Numbered from the stretch's first letter, positions 7,091 to 13,836 are shown. The stretch: 16,769 nt of DNA from Solobacterium sp. (GCA_017536845.1 JAFWCP010000588.1:1-16769); one strand, 5' to 3'. Program-made: numbers and translations. Notes: a model not told the origin generated them from the letters alone.

Positions 7091-8642
7091 CATGATCTCC
7101 GATCAGGTCATATTTCAGACCGTGTTCCTTCGCAAAAGCATGGGCCGGTGATCCTGGCTTCACATGCAGTTTCTGTTCCTTACATGGTTTGTCCCAGGGG
7201 CTGGTAATGATCTCCGCATTCCCCTTGACGGTTATTTCCGAAATACCTGTGATACTGAAGATTGAGCCGTCAATCTTTTTTGTTCCGGCGGGAATCACAA
7301 GATGTGTTAAGGGCGGCTCATTGCTTAGATAACTGATATCCAGAATCCGCAGGCTTTCCGGCAGGATGACTTCCTTCAAAGCCTTGCAGCGCAGAAACAT
7401 GTTGAAGTTCACTTCCCTGATGCCCTCCGGGATCACGACAGAAACAATCTTCTTCCGTTTCTCTGCCGTGCTTTTCTGAATGCCCCATGCTTCCGGGCTG
7501 AATACTTCGTCTCCCAGTTTTTTCACCTTGCTTTTTCCGATCATTGCCGGCACAGTCACATGCTCTGCGGTGCCTCGATAACCGGTAATGACAATCCCGC
7601 CGCCTTCTTTGTGATAACTCCAGATCCTTGATAACGCACTCACGGAATCAGGCGATTCCGTGAGCCTTTTCATCATGCTCTCTTCGTGTTTCTGCGTGAT
7701 TGTCCGCATGGCCGGGCTGTCCGCAAAGTCCAGATACCATGCCCAGAGCGCATTGTCTTTTGTTTCCCTGACCTTTGTTTCAAGCAGGCTGAGCTCAGTC
7801 GTATTCCTGATTGGCATTTTCCCGGTGTCCAGCAGATCAAGCCATCGCTGTTTCAGGATGATATTGAAACAGTCCGCAATCCTTAACGGCTTATCCTTTA
7901 AATCCAGCATCCGCTCAAATGTCTTTCGCTCGTTGAGTTCACGATCATACGCCAGGATATTGGAAGCACAATGGCTCCGGCAGCCGGTGAGTTCTTCGAT
8001 GCGGGCCAGGGTATCCATCCGCTCATACGGCGGCAGCCCCATCAGGATGCAGGCAACATGGCGCAATGCCGAAGTCTCCATGGCGCCGTTTTCCGAGAAA
8101 TACCTGTTTGTTTTCACATCCACCTTCGCCCCTGTTTCCCGAAGGTATTCTTCCAGCAATGTATCCTGGCAGACCAGGGCAAGCAGAAGCAGGAGTCCTT
8201 TGTCAGAATCATTCAGCAGGGAGCTTACCGCAGCCAGGCTGGCCATCCGGTCTTCATCAGAAACCGGCGGCAGCCTTGTCAGCCATGGGTCAGAGGAATT
8301 CATCTCGGGAAAGCAGTTCCTTAAGAACACGAAATATCCCTTCTGCCACTCTTTCGGTGAAGAACGGAAACAGATATGCTTACTGACAAGAAACCTGACG
8401 ACCTCCGGCGTATTGTGCCAGCAGGCGTAGGCAAGCATGCGTTCACTTTCCCTGCTGAAGCCTGCCTGCAGGCCGGCTTCAATATGCCTGATGTCCCCAT
8501 ACGCGCATACATAATTGAAGATGGCTGCCCGGGTTTCCCGGATCCAGATGCTTATGATATCCAGATCAGGCGGGTCAGACCGGCAGTAATGCAGCGCGAT
8601 CCCCCGCAATGTTTCCATGTTTCTGATATCCTGCAGGTTCAT
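7071..8642 (-). CDS. ankyrin-like/BspA-type LRR protein (first paralog)
   Basis: About 523 aa, no signal peptide. The N-terminal part has ankyrin-like helix pairs (YVCAYGDIRHIEAGLQAG, MLAYACWHNTPEVVRFLVS). A linker leads to a BspA-type LRR_5 domain: IVITGYRGTAEHVTVPAMIG, KKLGDEVFSPEAWG, VVIPEGIREVNFNMF, EVILPESLRIL, HLVIPAGTKKIDGSIFS, with the cap GSPAHAFAKEHGLKYDLI. The same layout is seen in the next gene. The start at 8642 forms an ATGA overlap with the stop of the AAA+ gene and has GGGAGG 4 bp upstream; the in-frame ATG at 8654 lacks a site. This tight coupling suggests stoichiometric synthesis with the ATPase. An 11-bp-arm hairpin lies in the linker-coding part. Confidence 0.88.
   Translation of the reverse strand: MNLQDIRNMETLRGIALHYCRSDPPDLDIISIWIRETRAAIFNYVCAYGDIRHIEAGLQAGFSRESERMLAYACWHNTPEVVRFLVSKHICFRSSPKEWQKGYFVFLRNCFPEMNSSDPWLTRLPPVSDEDRMASLAAVSSLLNDSDKGLLLLLALVCQDTLLEEYLRETGAKVDVKTNRYFSENGAMETSALRHVACILMGLPPYERMDTLARIEELTGCRSHCASNILAYDRELNERKTFERMLDLKDKPLRIADCFNIILKQRWLDLLDTGKMPIRNTTELSLLETKVRETKDNALWAWYLDFADSPAMRTITQKHEESMMKRLTESPDSVSALSRIWSYHKEGGGIVITGYRGTAEHVTVPAMIGKSKVKKLGDEVFSPEAWGIQKSTAEKRKKIVSVVIPEGIREVNFNMFLRCKALKEVILPESLRILDISYLSNEPPLTHLVIPAGTKKIDGSIFSITGISEITVKGNAEIITSPWDKPCKEQKLHVKPGSPAHAFAKEHGLKYDLIGDHDEPCTV
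7639..7664. repeat. perfect hairpin inside the first LRR gene
   Basis: CTCACGGAATC and GATTCCGTGAG are exact complements around a 4-base loop. It encodes the linker LTESPDSVS between the ankyrin-like and LRR parts. It is followed by only a short T run on the plus strand, so it is at best a weak terminator of antisense transcription. Confidence 0.7.
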
Positions 8643-10150
8643 GCGTCCTCCCATTCCCCGGGATCCAGGGTCTCAATCATCTCAAGGATCTGTTTTTCCC
8701 GTCTGGTAAAAAGCAGGTTCTTGTTGTGGGCAAAATATTCCGGACAGCCAAAGCGGCTGATATAGGCGGAGGTATTAGCCCTGACCGTCATCTCTGAAAC
8801 AATGATGCTTAATAGGTGTTCCTGCTTCAGCCAGGTATCCGCAAAATCAAACAGCTTTGCGAGCAGGTCGGCAGTTGCCTTTACCTGTCTGTTGAGCTGC
8901 TTCTTCTCTGCTTCAAATGCCTTTTTCATCAGGGCAAAGGCTTCCGGCGGTGTCTGATACTCACCGTCAATCTTCTCCAGGAAGGCATTGACTTCCAGCA
9001 GCCGGCTGATTTCATCTTTGGAGATGGATGATGCTGTTTTCCCGATGCGGATGGCTTCAAGATTTGCGGAAACCTGTTTTGCCAGGGCGTCCTTCAGGGC
9101 CAGGCCGGACGCCAGATCATTTTTCGCGGCAAGGGTCGCTTTGAGTGCTTCCGAAAGCACCTGCTGCCGGTTTACCGTTTCCCGGCAGGCCTTGTCGCAA
9201 TAGTCCAGCAGCAGGCCGATCAGGGATAGCTGTTCGTCAAACTTTGCCTTGGGAAGCAGTTTCTTCACGGTATCGGGGACAGTGCCCTTCAGGATCTTTT
9301 CCACCTGGTAATCCGAGCGGTATTTGCAGAAAAGGCTGAAATAATGGGCAAACTCTTTGGCCGCTGCCGGATGCTGGAGATACTGGGCAATCAGCGGCTT
9401 CCCGATTTCGATTTCATTTCTTTCATACAGCACCAGCATGGCTGAAAGGTCTTCCCAGCCTCTTGCCGTCACAAACCGTTTGCCTTCCGGGGCAGATTCC
9501 ACAAGATAAAACATCTCCTTCTTGAGATCCAGAAATGCCATGACCGCCGGGTGCACGCCCTTCTTCAGGGCATATTCCTTCCAGACTTCAAAGTCAGGCT
9601 CGACATCGATACGCTTGAGCCTGTCCCAGGTGGCAACATCATATTCATGCACGGAATGGTTGTATTCCGGGGGATTGCCGGCGGTTGCCACAACCCATCC
9701 CTCCGGCACCCTGTGGCGGCCGAAAATCTTGTACTGCAGGAATTCCAGCATGGCCGGGGAAAGGGTTTCGGAAACGCAGTTGATTTCATCCAGGAACAGG
9801 ATACCCTCCTGTTTCCCGGTTTTTTCCATCACCTCGTAAATGGAAGCGATGATCTCGCTCATCGTGTATTCCGATACATCCACTTCCACATTCCCGTATG
9901 TCTTATGCAGGATAAACGGCAGTCCCAGAGCCGACTGCCTGGTATGGTGGGTCATGGAATAGGCCACCAGGGCAATATCCATTTCCCCGGCAATCTGTTC
10001 CATGACAGCGGTCTTGCCGATGCCGGGCGGGCCGTACAGGAACAATGGCCGCTGCCGCTCCACCGGGATTTCATACTGCCCGTAAGCATCTTTTGTCAGG
10101 TATGCCCGGACAGCGTTTCTGATTTCATCTTTTGCCTGTCTGATATTCAT
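8639..10150 (-). CDS. MoxR-type AAA+ ATPase
   Basis: A 503-aa AAA+ ATPase that would act as a chaperone-like motor with the VWA protein encoded just upstream. Walker A is GPPGIGKT (residues 40-47), Walker B ILFLDEIN (117-124) and sensor 1 ATAGNPPEYN (about 155-164), followed by ATWDRLKRIDV with likely arginine finger or sensor residues. The ALGLPF segment near residue 75 fits the MoxR loop. The C-terminal 300 residues are helical and longer than in minimal MoxR proteins. The start at 10150 has AAGGAG (10160-10165) 9 bp upstream; the in-frame ATG at 10174 lies inside the upstream gene and has no site. The gap to the VWA stop is 4 bp, and the 3' end overlaps the first LRR gene by 4 bp. Confidence 0.92.
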   Translation of the reverse strand: MNIRQAKDEIRNAVRAYLTKDAYGQYEIPVERQRPLFLYGPPGIGKTAVMEQIAGEMDIALVAYSMTHHTRQSALGLPFILHKTYGNVEVDVSEYTMSEIIASIYEVMEKTGKQEGILFLDEINCVSETLSPAMLEFLQYKIFGRHRVPEGWVVATAGNPPEYNHSVHEYDVATWDRLKRIDVEPDFEVWKEYALKKGVHPAVMAFLDLKKEMFYLVESAPEGKRFVTARGWEDLSAMLVLYERNEIEIGKPLIAQYLQHPAAAKEFAHYFSLFCKYRSDYQVEKILKGTVPDTVKKLLPKAKFDEQLSLIGLLLDYCDKACRETVNRQQVLSEALKATLAAKNDLASGLALKDALAKQVSANLEAIRIGKTASSISKDEISRLLEVNAFLEKIDGEYQTPPEAFALMKKAFEAEKKQLNRQVKATADLLAKLFDFADTWLKQEHLLSIIVSEMTVRANTSAYISRFGCPEYFAHNKNLLFTRREKQILEMIETLDPGEWEDA

Positions 10151-10154
10151 ATTG

Positions 10155-11489
10155 TCAAACTCCTTCCATTTCATTTCTGTTCAGCACAATCTTCATGGCC
10201 CATACCGGCACCTTGGCTTCACAATCGGTATCCATGAAGACAAATGCCGTATCATAAGCCGGTTTGACCGCCGGAAATGTTCCCCAGCCGTCGGTGAAAT
10301 ACAGCAGCCCGCGCAGATGCGGCAGCTGCCCTTCTTCGATCAGCCGGTCAACCCGGGCAAATACCGGCCGGAAGTCCGTCCCGCCGAAGCCTTTGAGCGT
10401 CAGCCCGGCCAGCCAGCTGTCAAACTCTTCTTCCGTATGGATCATCACAGCGTCCTGCACCTCGGCATCACACTGGATGATGCAGATCCGGAACCGGCGG
10501 GCAAAGGTTTCCGTGCTTTTGAGGATGTTGTATGTCTTCTGCATGAATGCCTGGACAAGTTCCCCCTGCACCGAGCCGGATGTATCGATGGCAATGACCA
10601 GTTCACGGATCCGCCTGTCTTCCCGGTATTCCGTCGGCTCAATCAGCGGCATGTTGCCGTACGTCCTGAGGCCGAAGGTATAAAACACCGGGTCAAAGGT
10701 ATCCGGATCAATTCTCATGACTTCCTCCTTTTCCGCAAACTGCCGCAAAAAGGAAGCGTAGTCATACTTTTCCCGATTGAATTCCCGCAGGCTCTGCAGC
10801 AGGGAGCCGGCCGTATCCCCCTGTTCTTTGCTGAAGGTTTCAAGATCCAACTCAATGCCTTCAGCAATCTCCTTCCAGGCATCCAGCCCGCCTCTGGCTG
10901 CCGTCATGGCCTGGAATGGACTGTCTCTTCCGCCCCCCTCCTGCCCGTCAGGATTGTCCTGCGGTTCGCTTTCATACCAGGTATCATGGTCATCCGCGTG
11001 AAACAGCTTCACCCACAGTTCCATCTGTCCTTCCGGAAATTCCCGTTCTTTCAGCCAGCCGACCAGCCGCTCCGCCGTCAATGCGGGCAGCTGTTCCCTG
11101 ACCCCCGCCAGGATCTGCCGCCGTCGGTCCGTTTCCGGCGTCTTCCGGACAGGCAGGTCCATTTCCACCAGCATTGCTTCTGCCGCCATGTCACAGGCCA
11201 GGTCCCAGTAAAGCCTGTCCTGCGGCCCGGCATACATATGCAGAAATATACAGTGCATCAGGCAGTGCACATATTCCCGGTTCATTTCCGTCCGGCACGC
11301 CGCAAACTGCCGGATGACATAGGCCGGCTGATAGACCAGGCCTTCAGGGCAGATTGCTAGCCGCCTGTCCCCGGCTTCTGCCGGCATCCGGTCCATTGCC
11401 CTGTCCATGAACCGCAGGTTAAGCATTACATTGTTCCGGCACAGGTTCATGATTTCCTGCGCCGCATATTCCATCTTTCCAGCATCCAT
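10155..11489 (-). CDS. VWA-domain protein with DUF2201-type metallopeptidase-like N-terminus
   Basis: A 444-aa partner of the MoxR ATPase. The C-terminal VWA domain has a complete MIDAS metal site: DTSGS (302-306), T371 in GGTD and D400 in TDG. The N-terminal part matches the DUF2201_N 'putative metallopeptidase' layout, with H75, H79 and H84 in HxxxHxxxxH spacing, but the residue after the first His is C76 where an HExxH enzyme has Glu. A proline/glycine-rich acidic linker lies at about 172-190. The ATG at 11489 has the strong site AAAGGAGGAG (11493-11502). It is the first gene of the operon, preceded by a hairpin-T tract and an extended -10 promoter. Membrane segments and signal peptide are absent. 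Confidence 0.92.
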   Translation of the reverse strand: MDAGKMEYAAQEIMNLCRNNVMLNLRFMDRAMDRMPAEAGDRRLAICPEGLVYQPAYVIRQFAACRTEMNREYVHCLMHCIFLHMYAGPQDRLYWDLACDMAAEAMLVEMDLPVRKTPETDRRRQILAGVREQLPALTAERLVGWLKEREFPEGQMELWVKLFHADDHDTWYESEPQDNPDGQEGGGRDSPFQAMTAARGGLDAWKEIAEGIELDLETFSKEQGDTAGSLLQSLREFNREKYDYASFLRQFAEKEEVMRIDPDTFDPVFYTFGLRTYGNMPLIEPTEYREDRRIRELVIAIDTSGSVQGELVQAFMQKTYNILKSTETFARRFRICIIQCDAEVQDAVMIHTEEEFDSWLAGLTLKGFGGTDFRPVFARVDRLIEEGQLPHLRGLLYFTDGWGTFPAVKPAYDTAFVFMDTDCEAKVPVWAMKIVLNRNEMEGV

Positions 11490-11503
11490 ACACTCCTCCT
11501 TTG

Positions 11504-11537
11504 AAAAAAGAAAAACGCACAGGCATGATGCCCGTGC
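11504..11537 (-). terminator. terminator-like hairpin in the operon leader (possible attenuator)
   Basis: On the minus strand GCACGGGCAT and ATGCCTGTGC form a stem with one mismatch (11517-11537), followed by TTTTTCTTTTTTC. It is placed between the likely promoter and the ribosome binding site of the VWA gene, in the direction of the operon. It could attenuate the operon or end a transcript coming from further upstream. Confidence 0.65.
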
Positions 11538-11547
11538 GGCTGGACTA

Positions 11548-11575
11548 ACAATACCATCGCGGCAGAAAAGTTCAA
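11548..11575 (-). promoter_or_regulatory. promoter of the VWA-MoxR-LRR operon
   Basis: On the minus strand TTGAAC (11570-11575) is 16 bp from TATTGT (11548-11553), which is preceded by TGG as an extended -10. The predicted start is near 11541, giving a leader of about 52 bases that contains the hairpin. Confidence 0.5.
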
Positions 11576-11728
11576 GATCAATTTACTAAAGTGATCAATG
11601 CCAAGAATATCCGCATATCGTTTCGAAAATGTAAACGAATCCATTCGCTTACATAAATGCGGCAATTTTCCATGAAAACTTTCAATTTGTACATTGCTTT
11701 TATCGATTTTGGCTATATAATCATACAT
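11576..11728. other. AT-rich intergenic segment with operator-like palindrome
   Basis: This stretch is clearly more AT-rich (about one third GC by eye) than the flanking genes. ATGTAAACGAAT (11629-11640) and ATTCGCTTACAT (11643-11654) are a 26-bp palindrome with one mismatch and a 2-bp spacer. CCGCAT (11611-11616) and ATGCGG (11657-11662) flank it as outer arms. An open frame on the minus strand starts at 11728 and looks protein-like for about 60 residues (MYDYIAKIDKSNVQIESFHG...), but it runs through the leader hairpin and the ribosome binding site, so I do not call it a gene. It could be a relic or a leader region. Confidence 0.5.
11694..11721 (+). promoter_or_regulatory. rightward promoter
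   Basis: TTGCTT (11694-11699) and TATAAT (11716-11721) are 16 bp apart. The predicted start is near 11728. It points away from the VWA operon, into the region that ends at the plus-strand terminator 12150-12172. Confidence 0.45.
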
Positions 11729-12149
11729 GTGTTGTGAAACGTTTCATTATCCGAGTCGGATTTACAGCACGTCTTCTGCTTTCTGTGGAGCAGCAGGAAG
11801 CCCTTTTACGCTGAAGTACAGCAGGCTTCAGAACTTGTCTCGTACAAGATTCCCTCTTTCCGGACAGCAGTCTCGCGATCATCTGAGAAGCTGTTCCAAC
11901 CATGACGGATTGTCCCCAGATATCTCCAGGCGTTTCATGAGCAGCACTGAAACGATCAACAGCCTTACCGTCGGAAACATTCTCCAGGATGCGCGGCCGT
12001 ACCTCCTCTATGCCCGCAATTCCGTTTCCGCATCATTACGGAAGGCTCTGTCTGCCGCAATTCCGTCTACGCTTATAAAACGGTTCTTGTCTGACCGTTT
12101 CGGTTCATATGGCAAAACTCTCCTCCATATTTGAACATCTTGCCTGACG
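11728..12149. pseudogene. region without intact gene; possible decayed TnpB-type 3' end on minus strand
   Basis: No intact gene is supported here. On the minus strand there are consecutive protein-like pieces in different frames: YEPKRSDKNRFISVDGIAAD ending in TELRA-stop (about 12109-12012), then in a second frame GIEEVRPRILENV and HETPGDIWGQSVMVGTASQ (about 12032-11840), then in a third frame KEGILYETSSEACCTSA-stop. One base shift would join TELRA to GIEEVRP. This recalls the low-complexity C-terminal tail of IS200/IS605 TnpB (OrfB) proteins (pattern 'AGIeA.G..VRP'), but no zinc-finger or RuvC motif is present, so the call is weak. On the plus strand a 135-residue open frame spans the same bases; it is Ser/Arg-rich and has no ribosome binding site. 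A noncoding RNA is also possible. Confidence 0.3.
11735..11746. promoter_or_regulatory. LacI-family-like operator TGAAACGTTTCA
   Basis: A perfect 12-bp palindrome with the central CG typical of LacI/CcpA/PurR family sites. It is two bases shorter than the usual catabolite-responsive element, so CcpA binding is doubtful. It starts about 7 bp after the predicted rightward transcription start, a position suited to repression. A second small palindrome, ATCCGAGTCGGAT, follows within 15 bp. Confidence 0.4.
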
Positions 12150-12172
12150 AAGGTGCCGATCCGGCACCTTTT
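12150..12172 (+). terminator. plus-strand intrinsic terminator
   Basis: AAGGTGCCG and CGGCACCTT form a perfect 9-bp stem with an ATC loop followed by TTTTG. With the promoter at 11694-11721 it bounds a possible rightward transcript of about 440 bases. Confidence 0.65.
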
Positions 12173-12179
12173 GTCGTTT

Positions 12180-12207
12180 GAAAAGCGAATCGTGAAGATC
12201 CGCTTTC
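12180..12207 (-). terminator. probable terminator of the MFS/small-membrane-protein operon
   Basis: On the minus strand GAAAGCGGATC pairs with GATTCGCTTTTC (one G-U pair) around a TTCAC loop, ending in four T. It lies 64 bp after the stop of the 60-aa gene. The T run is short. Confidence 0.45.
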
Positions 12208-12270
12208 ATTTGCAGTTTTCCTTTCTGATCTGACGGCTTTCCTGTCCCAGCCGGAAAAACTGATGCCCGC

Positions 12271-12453
12271 TTACTTTCGAAACAGCCTGATGACCAGGAC
12301 CACCGTCAGGATGACCACGACGGCAATCCCGACCAGCAGGGCGACCGGCAGGCCGCTCCGGATCGGGTCAACGGCAATGTCAGCATGCACCGAAAGGATC
12401 GACAGCACCATGCAAAGACTCATCATGACGAACATTCTTTCATTCCACTTCAT
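12271..12453 (-). CDS. small membrane protein, 60 aa
   Basis: The protein has an N-terminal signal-like helix (RMFVMMSLCMVLSILSVHA), a short polar stretch DIAVDPIRSG, then a transmembrane helix (LPVALLVGIAVVVILTVVLV) and a basic end IRLFRK. It could be processed at VHA-D, leaving a single-span protein, or keep two spans. The ATG overlaps the stop of the 107-aa gene (ATGA), with AGGAGGG 8 bp upstream. It is the last gene of a three-gene membrane operon, which favours a real protein. Function unknown; a small subunit or regulator of the neighbouring transporter is possible. Confidence 0.75.
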   Translation of the reverse strand: MKWNERMFVMMSLCMVLSILSVHADIAVDPIRSGLPVALLVGIAVVVILTVVLVIRLFRK

Positions 12454-12773
12454 ACAAATAACCCTCCTGTAATGGACAAAAGATTCAATAACAGTGACAG
12501 CAGGAACGGATGGATCCGTTTCTGTTTCAGATATGACCTGTAAAACAGATACTCCGCCAGGACAACCAGCGGTTCAAAGATGCCGTATACCAGCAGCGGA
12601 TTGTCCGCCGTCTGACATACGGTCAGCAGCAGGTTCAGGGTCAGGTTGGTGATCACATTGACCAGAACCACAAGCAGCAGATCCTTTTTCCGCATTCCCA
12701 GCACATATGCCCCGGCAGTTTCAAAGACGACCGTCCAGAACAGCGGGACGGCAAAAAACAGCAGGCCTTCCAT
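12450..12773 (-). CDS. integral membrane protein, 107 aa
   Basis: Three or four transmembrane helices: LLFFAVPLFWTVVFETAGAY, DLLLVVLVNVITNLTLNLLL, YGIFEPLVVLAEYLFYRSYL and PFLLSLLLNLLSITGGLF. The 'vNviTNltlN' and 'EPLVVLAEyl.Y' patterns recur in small Firmicutes membrane proteins of unknown function. The start at 12773 is supported by a one-base TGATG overlap with the MFS gene stop and by AAGGTGAG about 7 bp upstream. A longer frame runs upstream inside the MFS gene but is only its shadow. Probably made together with the transporter. Confidence 0.8.
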   Translation of the reverse strand: MEGLLFFAVPLFWTVVFETAGAYVLGMRKKDLLLVVLVNVITNLTLNLLLTVCQTADNPLLVYGIFEPLVVLAEYLFYRSYLKQKRIHPFLLSLLLNLLSITGGLFV

Positions 12774-13786
12774 CAGCGGCTCACCTTCACCAGGATCCCC
12801 ATGCTCAGCAAAGCCCCGAGAAAGCATAAGGCTTCCGTTGATACCGGCAGGCGGTATCCATACAGCAAAGGCACATAGCCAAGAAACAGCGCAAAGGTCA
12901 GGATGCCGAAAGCCAGTCCCGGCCTTGCCGGGATTGCCTCCGCCGCCAGATACAGCGTTAACGGCATCGTCATGTTGAACATGAGCAGAAACAGCAGGCC
13001 AGCTCCCATGAACCGGGAAAAAAGAGCTGCAAGACAGCTGATGCCAAGGGTGAGGATGACCATCCGTTTCTGTCCCAGTGAAACGGACAGGAATCCGCCT
13101 GCCGCCTTGCCCAGGGCTGCGCATACCGCACTGAGCAGGATGGCCGCAAACCCCAGTTTCCAGGCAAACCCTGCCGCAATGCCGACATAGCTGCGCAGGA
13201 TGACCACAAGGAACGCCCCCAGCATGACTTCACCAAGATGGTTCTCCTTCCTTGTTTCCGGGGTATACGATACCTGTTCACGTTTTCTGCAAAGCAGTGC
13301 GGAAAGCAGGAAAAGGACAGCTGCCATACCCACTTTCAGCAATCCGGCATACGGCTGTTTCCCCCACAGCATGCCCAGGCAGAGGCCGACGGCACCGGGC
13401 GCCACAAAGACACCGAGCCCCCTGCCGGCAAAGCCGGACAGCCTGTCCTGCTGAATGGTCAGCACTCCGCCGCCGACATGGAACAGGGCATTGCCAAGGC
13501 CAAGGATTACAGGACCTGCAAAGGTGCCAAGGATGGTAAGGCCGATGCCTGCCAGGGTAAAGACAAGGCCGGGATATGCGTCATGCCCGCTTTTCTCTGT
13601 CCAGGCATCCAGCACGACACCCAGCGGCATCTGCAGGGCAAAGGCACAGAAATTGTAAATAAAGAATACATACGGCACAGTATCCATGAACCTTCCGTAT
13701 ACAGCCAGGGCACACAGGAAATCCACCCCGGCATGGCACATGGACAGGATGCCGATTTCTCTGACCGATTTTGCAGTATTTTCCAT
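12773..13786 (-). CDS. MFS transporter
   Basis: A 337-aa hydrophobic protein with about 10-12 transmembrane helices, so slightly short for the major facilitator superfamily (usually about 400). The first half has an MFS-like loop (GVVLDAWTEKSG, after QMPL), followed by GLGNALFHVGGG, VAPGAVGLCLG and, in the second half, LGKAAGGFLS with a basic QKR loop. The 'N.lFHvGgG' and 'FVaPGAvG' elements recall fosmidomycin-resistance-type (Fsr) MFS proteins, but this is only a resemblance. The start at 13786 has AGGAGG 5 bp upstream; an upstream in-frame start at 13834 has none. The substrate cannot be inferred. It leads a coupled operon with the 107-aa and 60-aa membrane proteins. Confidence 0.85.
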   Translation of the reverse strand: MENTAKSVREIGILSMCHAGVDFLCALAVYGRFMDTVPYVFFIYNFCAFALQMPLGVVLDAWTEKSGHDAYPGLVFTLAGIGLTILGTFAGPVILGLGNALFHVGGGVLTIQQDRLSGFAGRGLGVFVAPGAVGLCLGMLWGKQPYAGLLKVGMAAVLFLLSALLCRKREQVSYTPETRKENHLGEVMLGAFLVVILRSYVGIAAGFAWKLGFAAILLSAVCAALGKAAGGFLSVSLGQKRMVILTLGISCLAALFSRFMGAGLLFLLMFNMTMPLTLYLAAEAIPARPGLAFGILTFALFLGYVPLLYGYRLPVSTEALCFLGALLSMGILVKVSR

Positions 13787-13836
13787 TCCTTCCTCCTGTT
13801 GCTCCGCCATGACTGTCATGCGTCTTTGCTGCAATT

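Noticed and set aside
10152..11360. 402-residue plus-strand frame opposite the VWA gene
   Set aside because: Antisense shadow. The minus strand has a full VWA MIDAS motif, ribosome binding site and operon context.
11447..11728. 93-residue minus-strand open frame upstream of and into the VWA gene
   Set aside because: The first 60 residues look protein-like, but the frame runs through a terminator-like hairpin, the VWA ribosome binding site and the VWA start. No family recognised and no start signal.
11735..11746. Catabolite-responsive element bound by CcpA
   Set aside because: The palindrome is two bases shorter than the usual element; only a general LacI-family-like label is supportable.
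11727..12134. 135-residue plus-strand open frame filling the promoter-terminator unit
   Set aside because: No ribosome binding site, the ATG would be at the transcript's first base, and the Ser/Arg-rich composition looks like the complement of the protein-like minus-strand pieces. Kept only as an alternative in the region entry.
11728..12172. RNase P RNA, tmRNA or group II intron in the gene-less region
   Set aside because: I looked for the conserved core sequences of these RNAs on both strands and did not see them. Other RNA families cannot be excluded by eye.
12774..13124. N-terminal extension of the 107-aa membrane protein
   Set aside because: The extra residues are Gly/Pro/His-rich shadow of the MFS gene in another frame; the real start is at the TGATG overlap.
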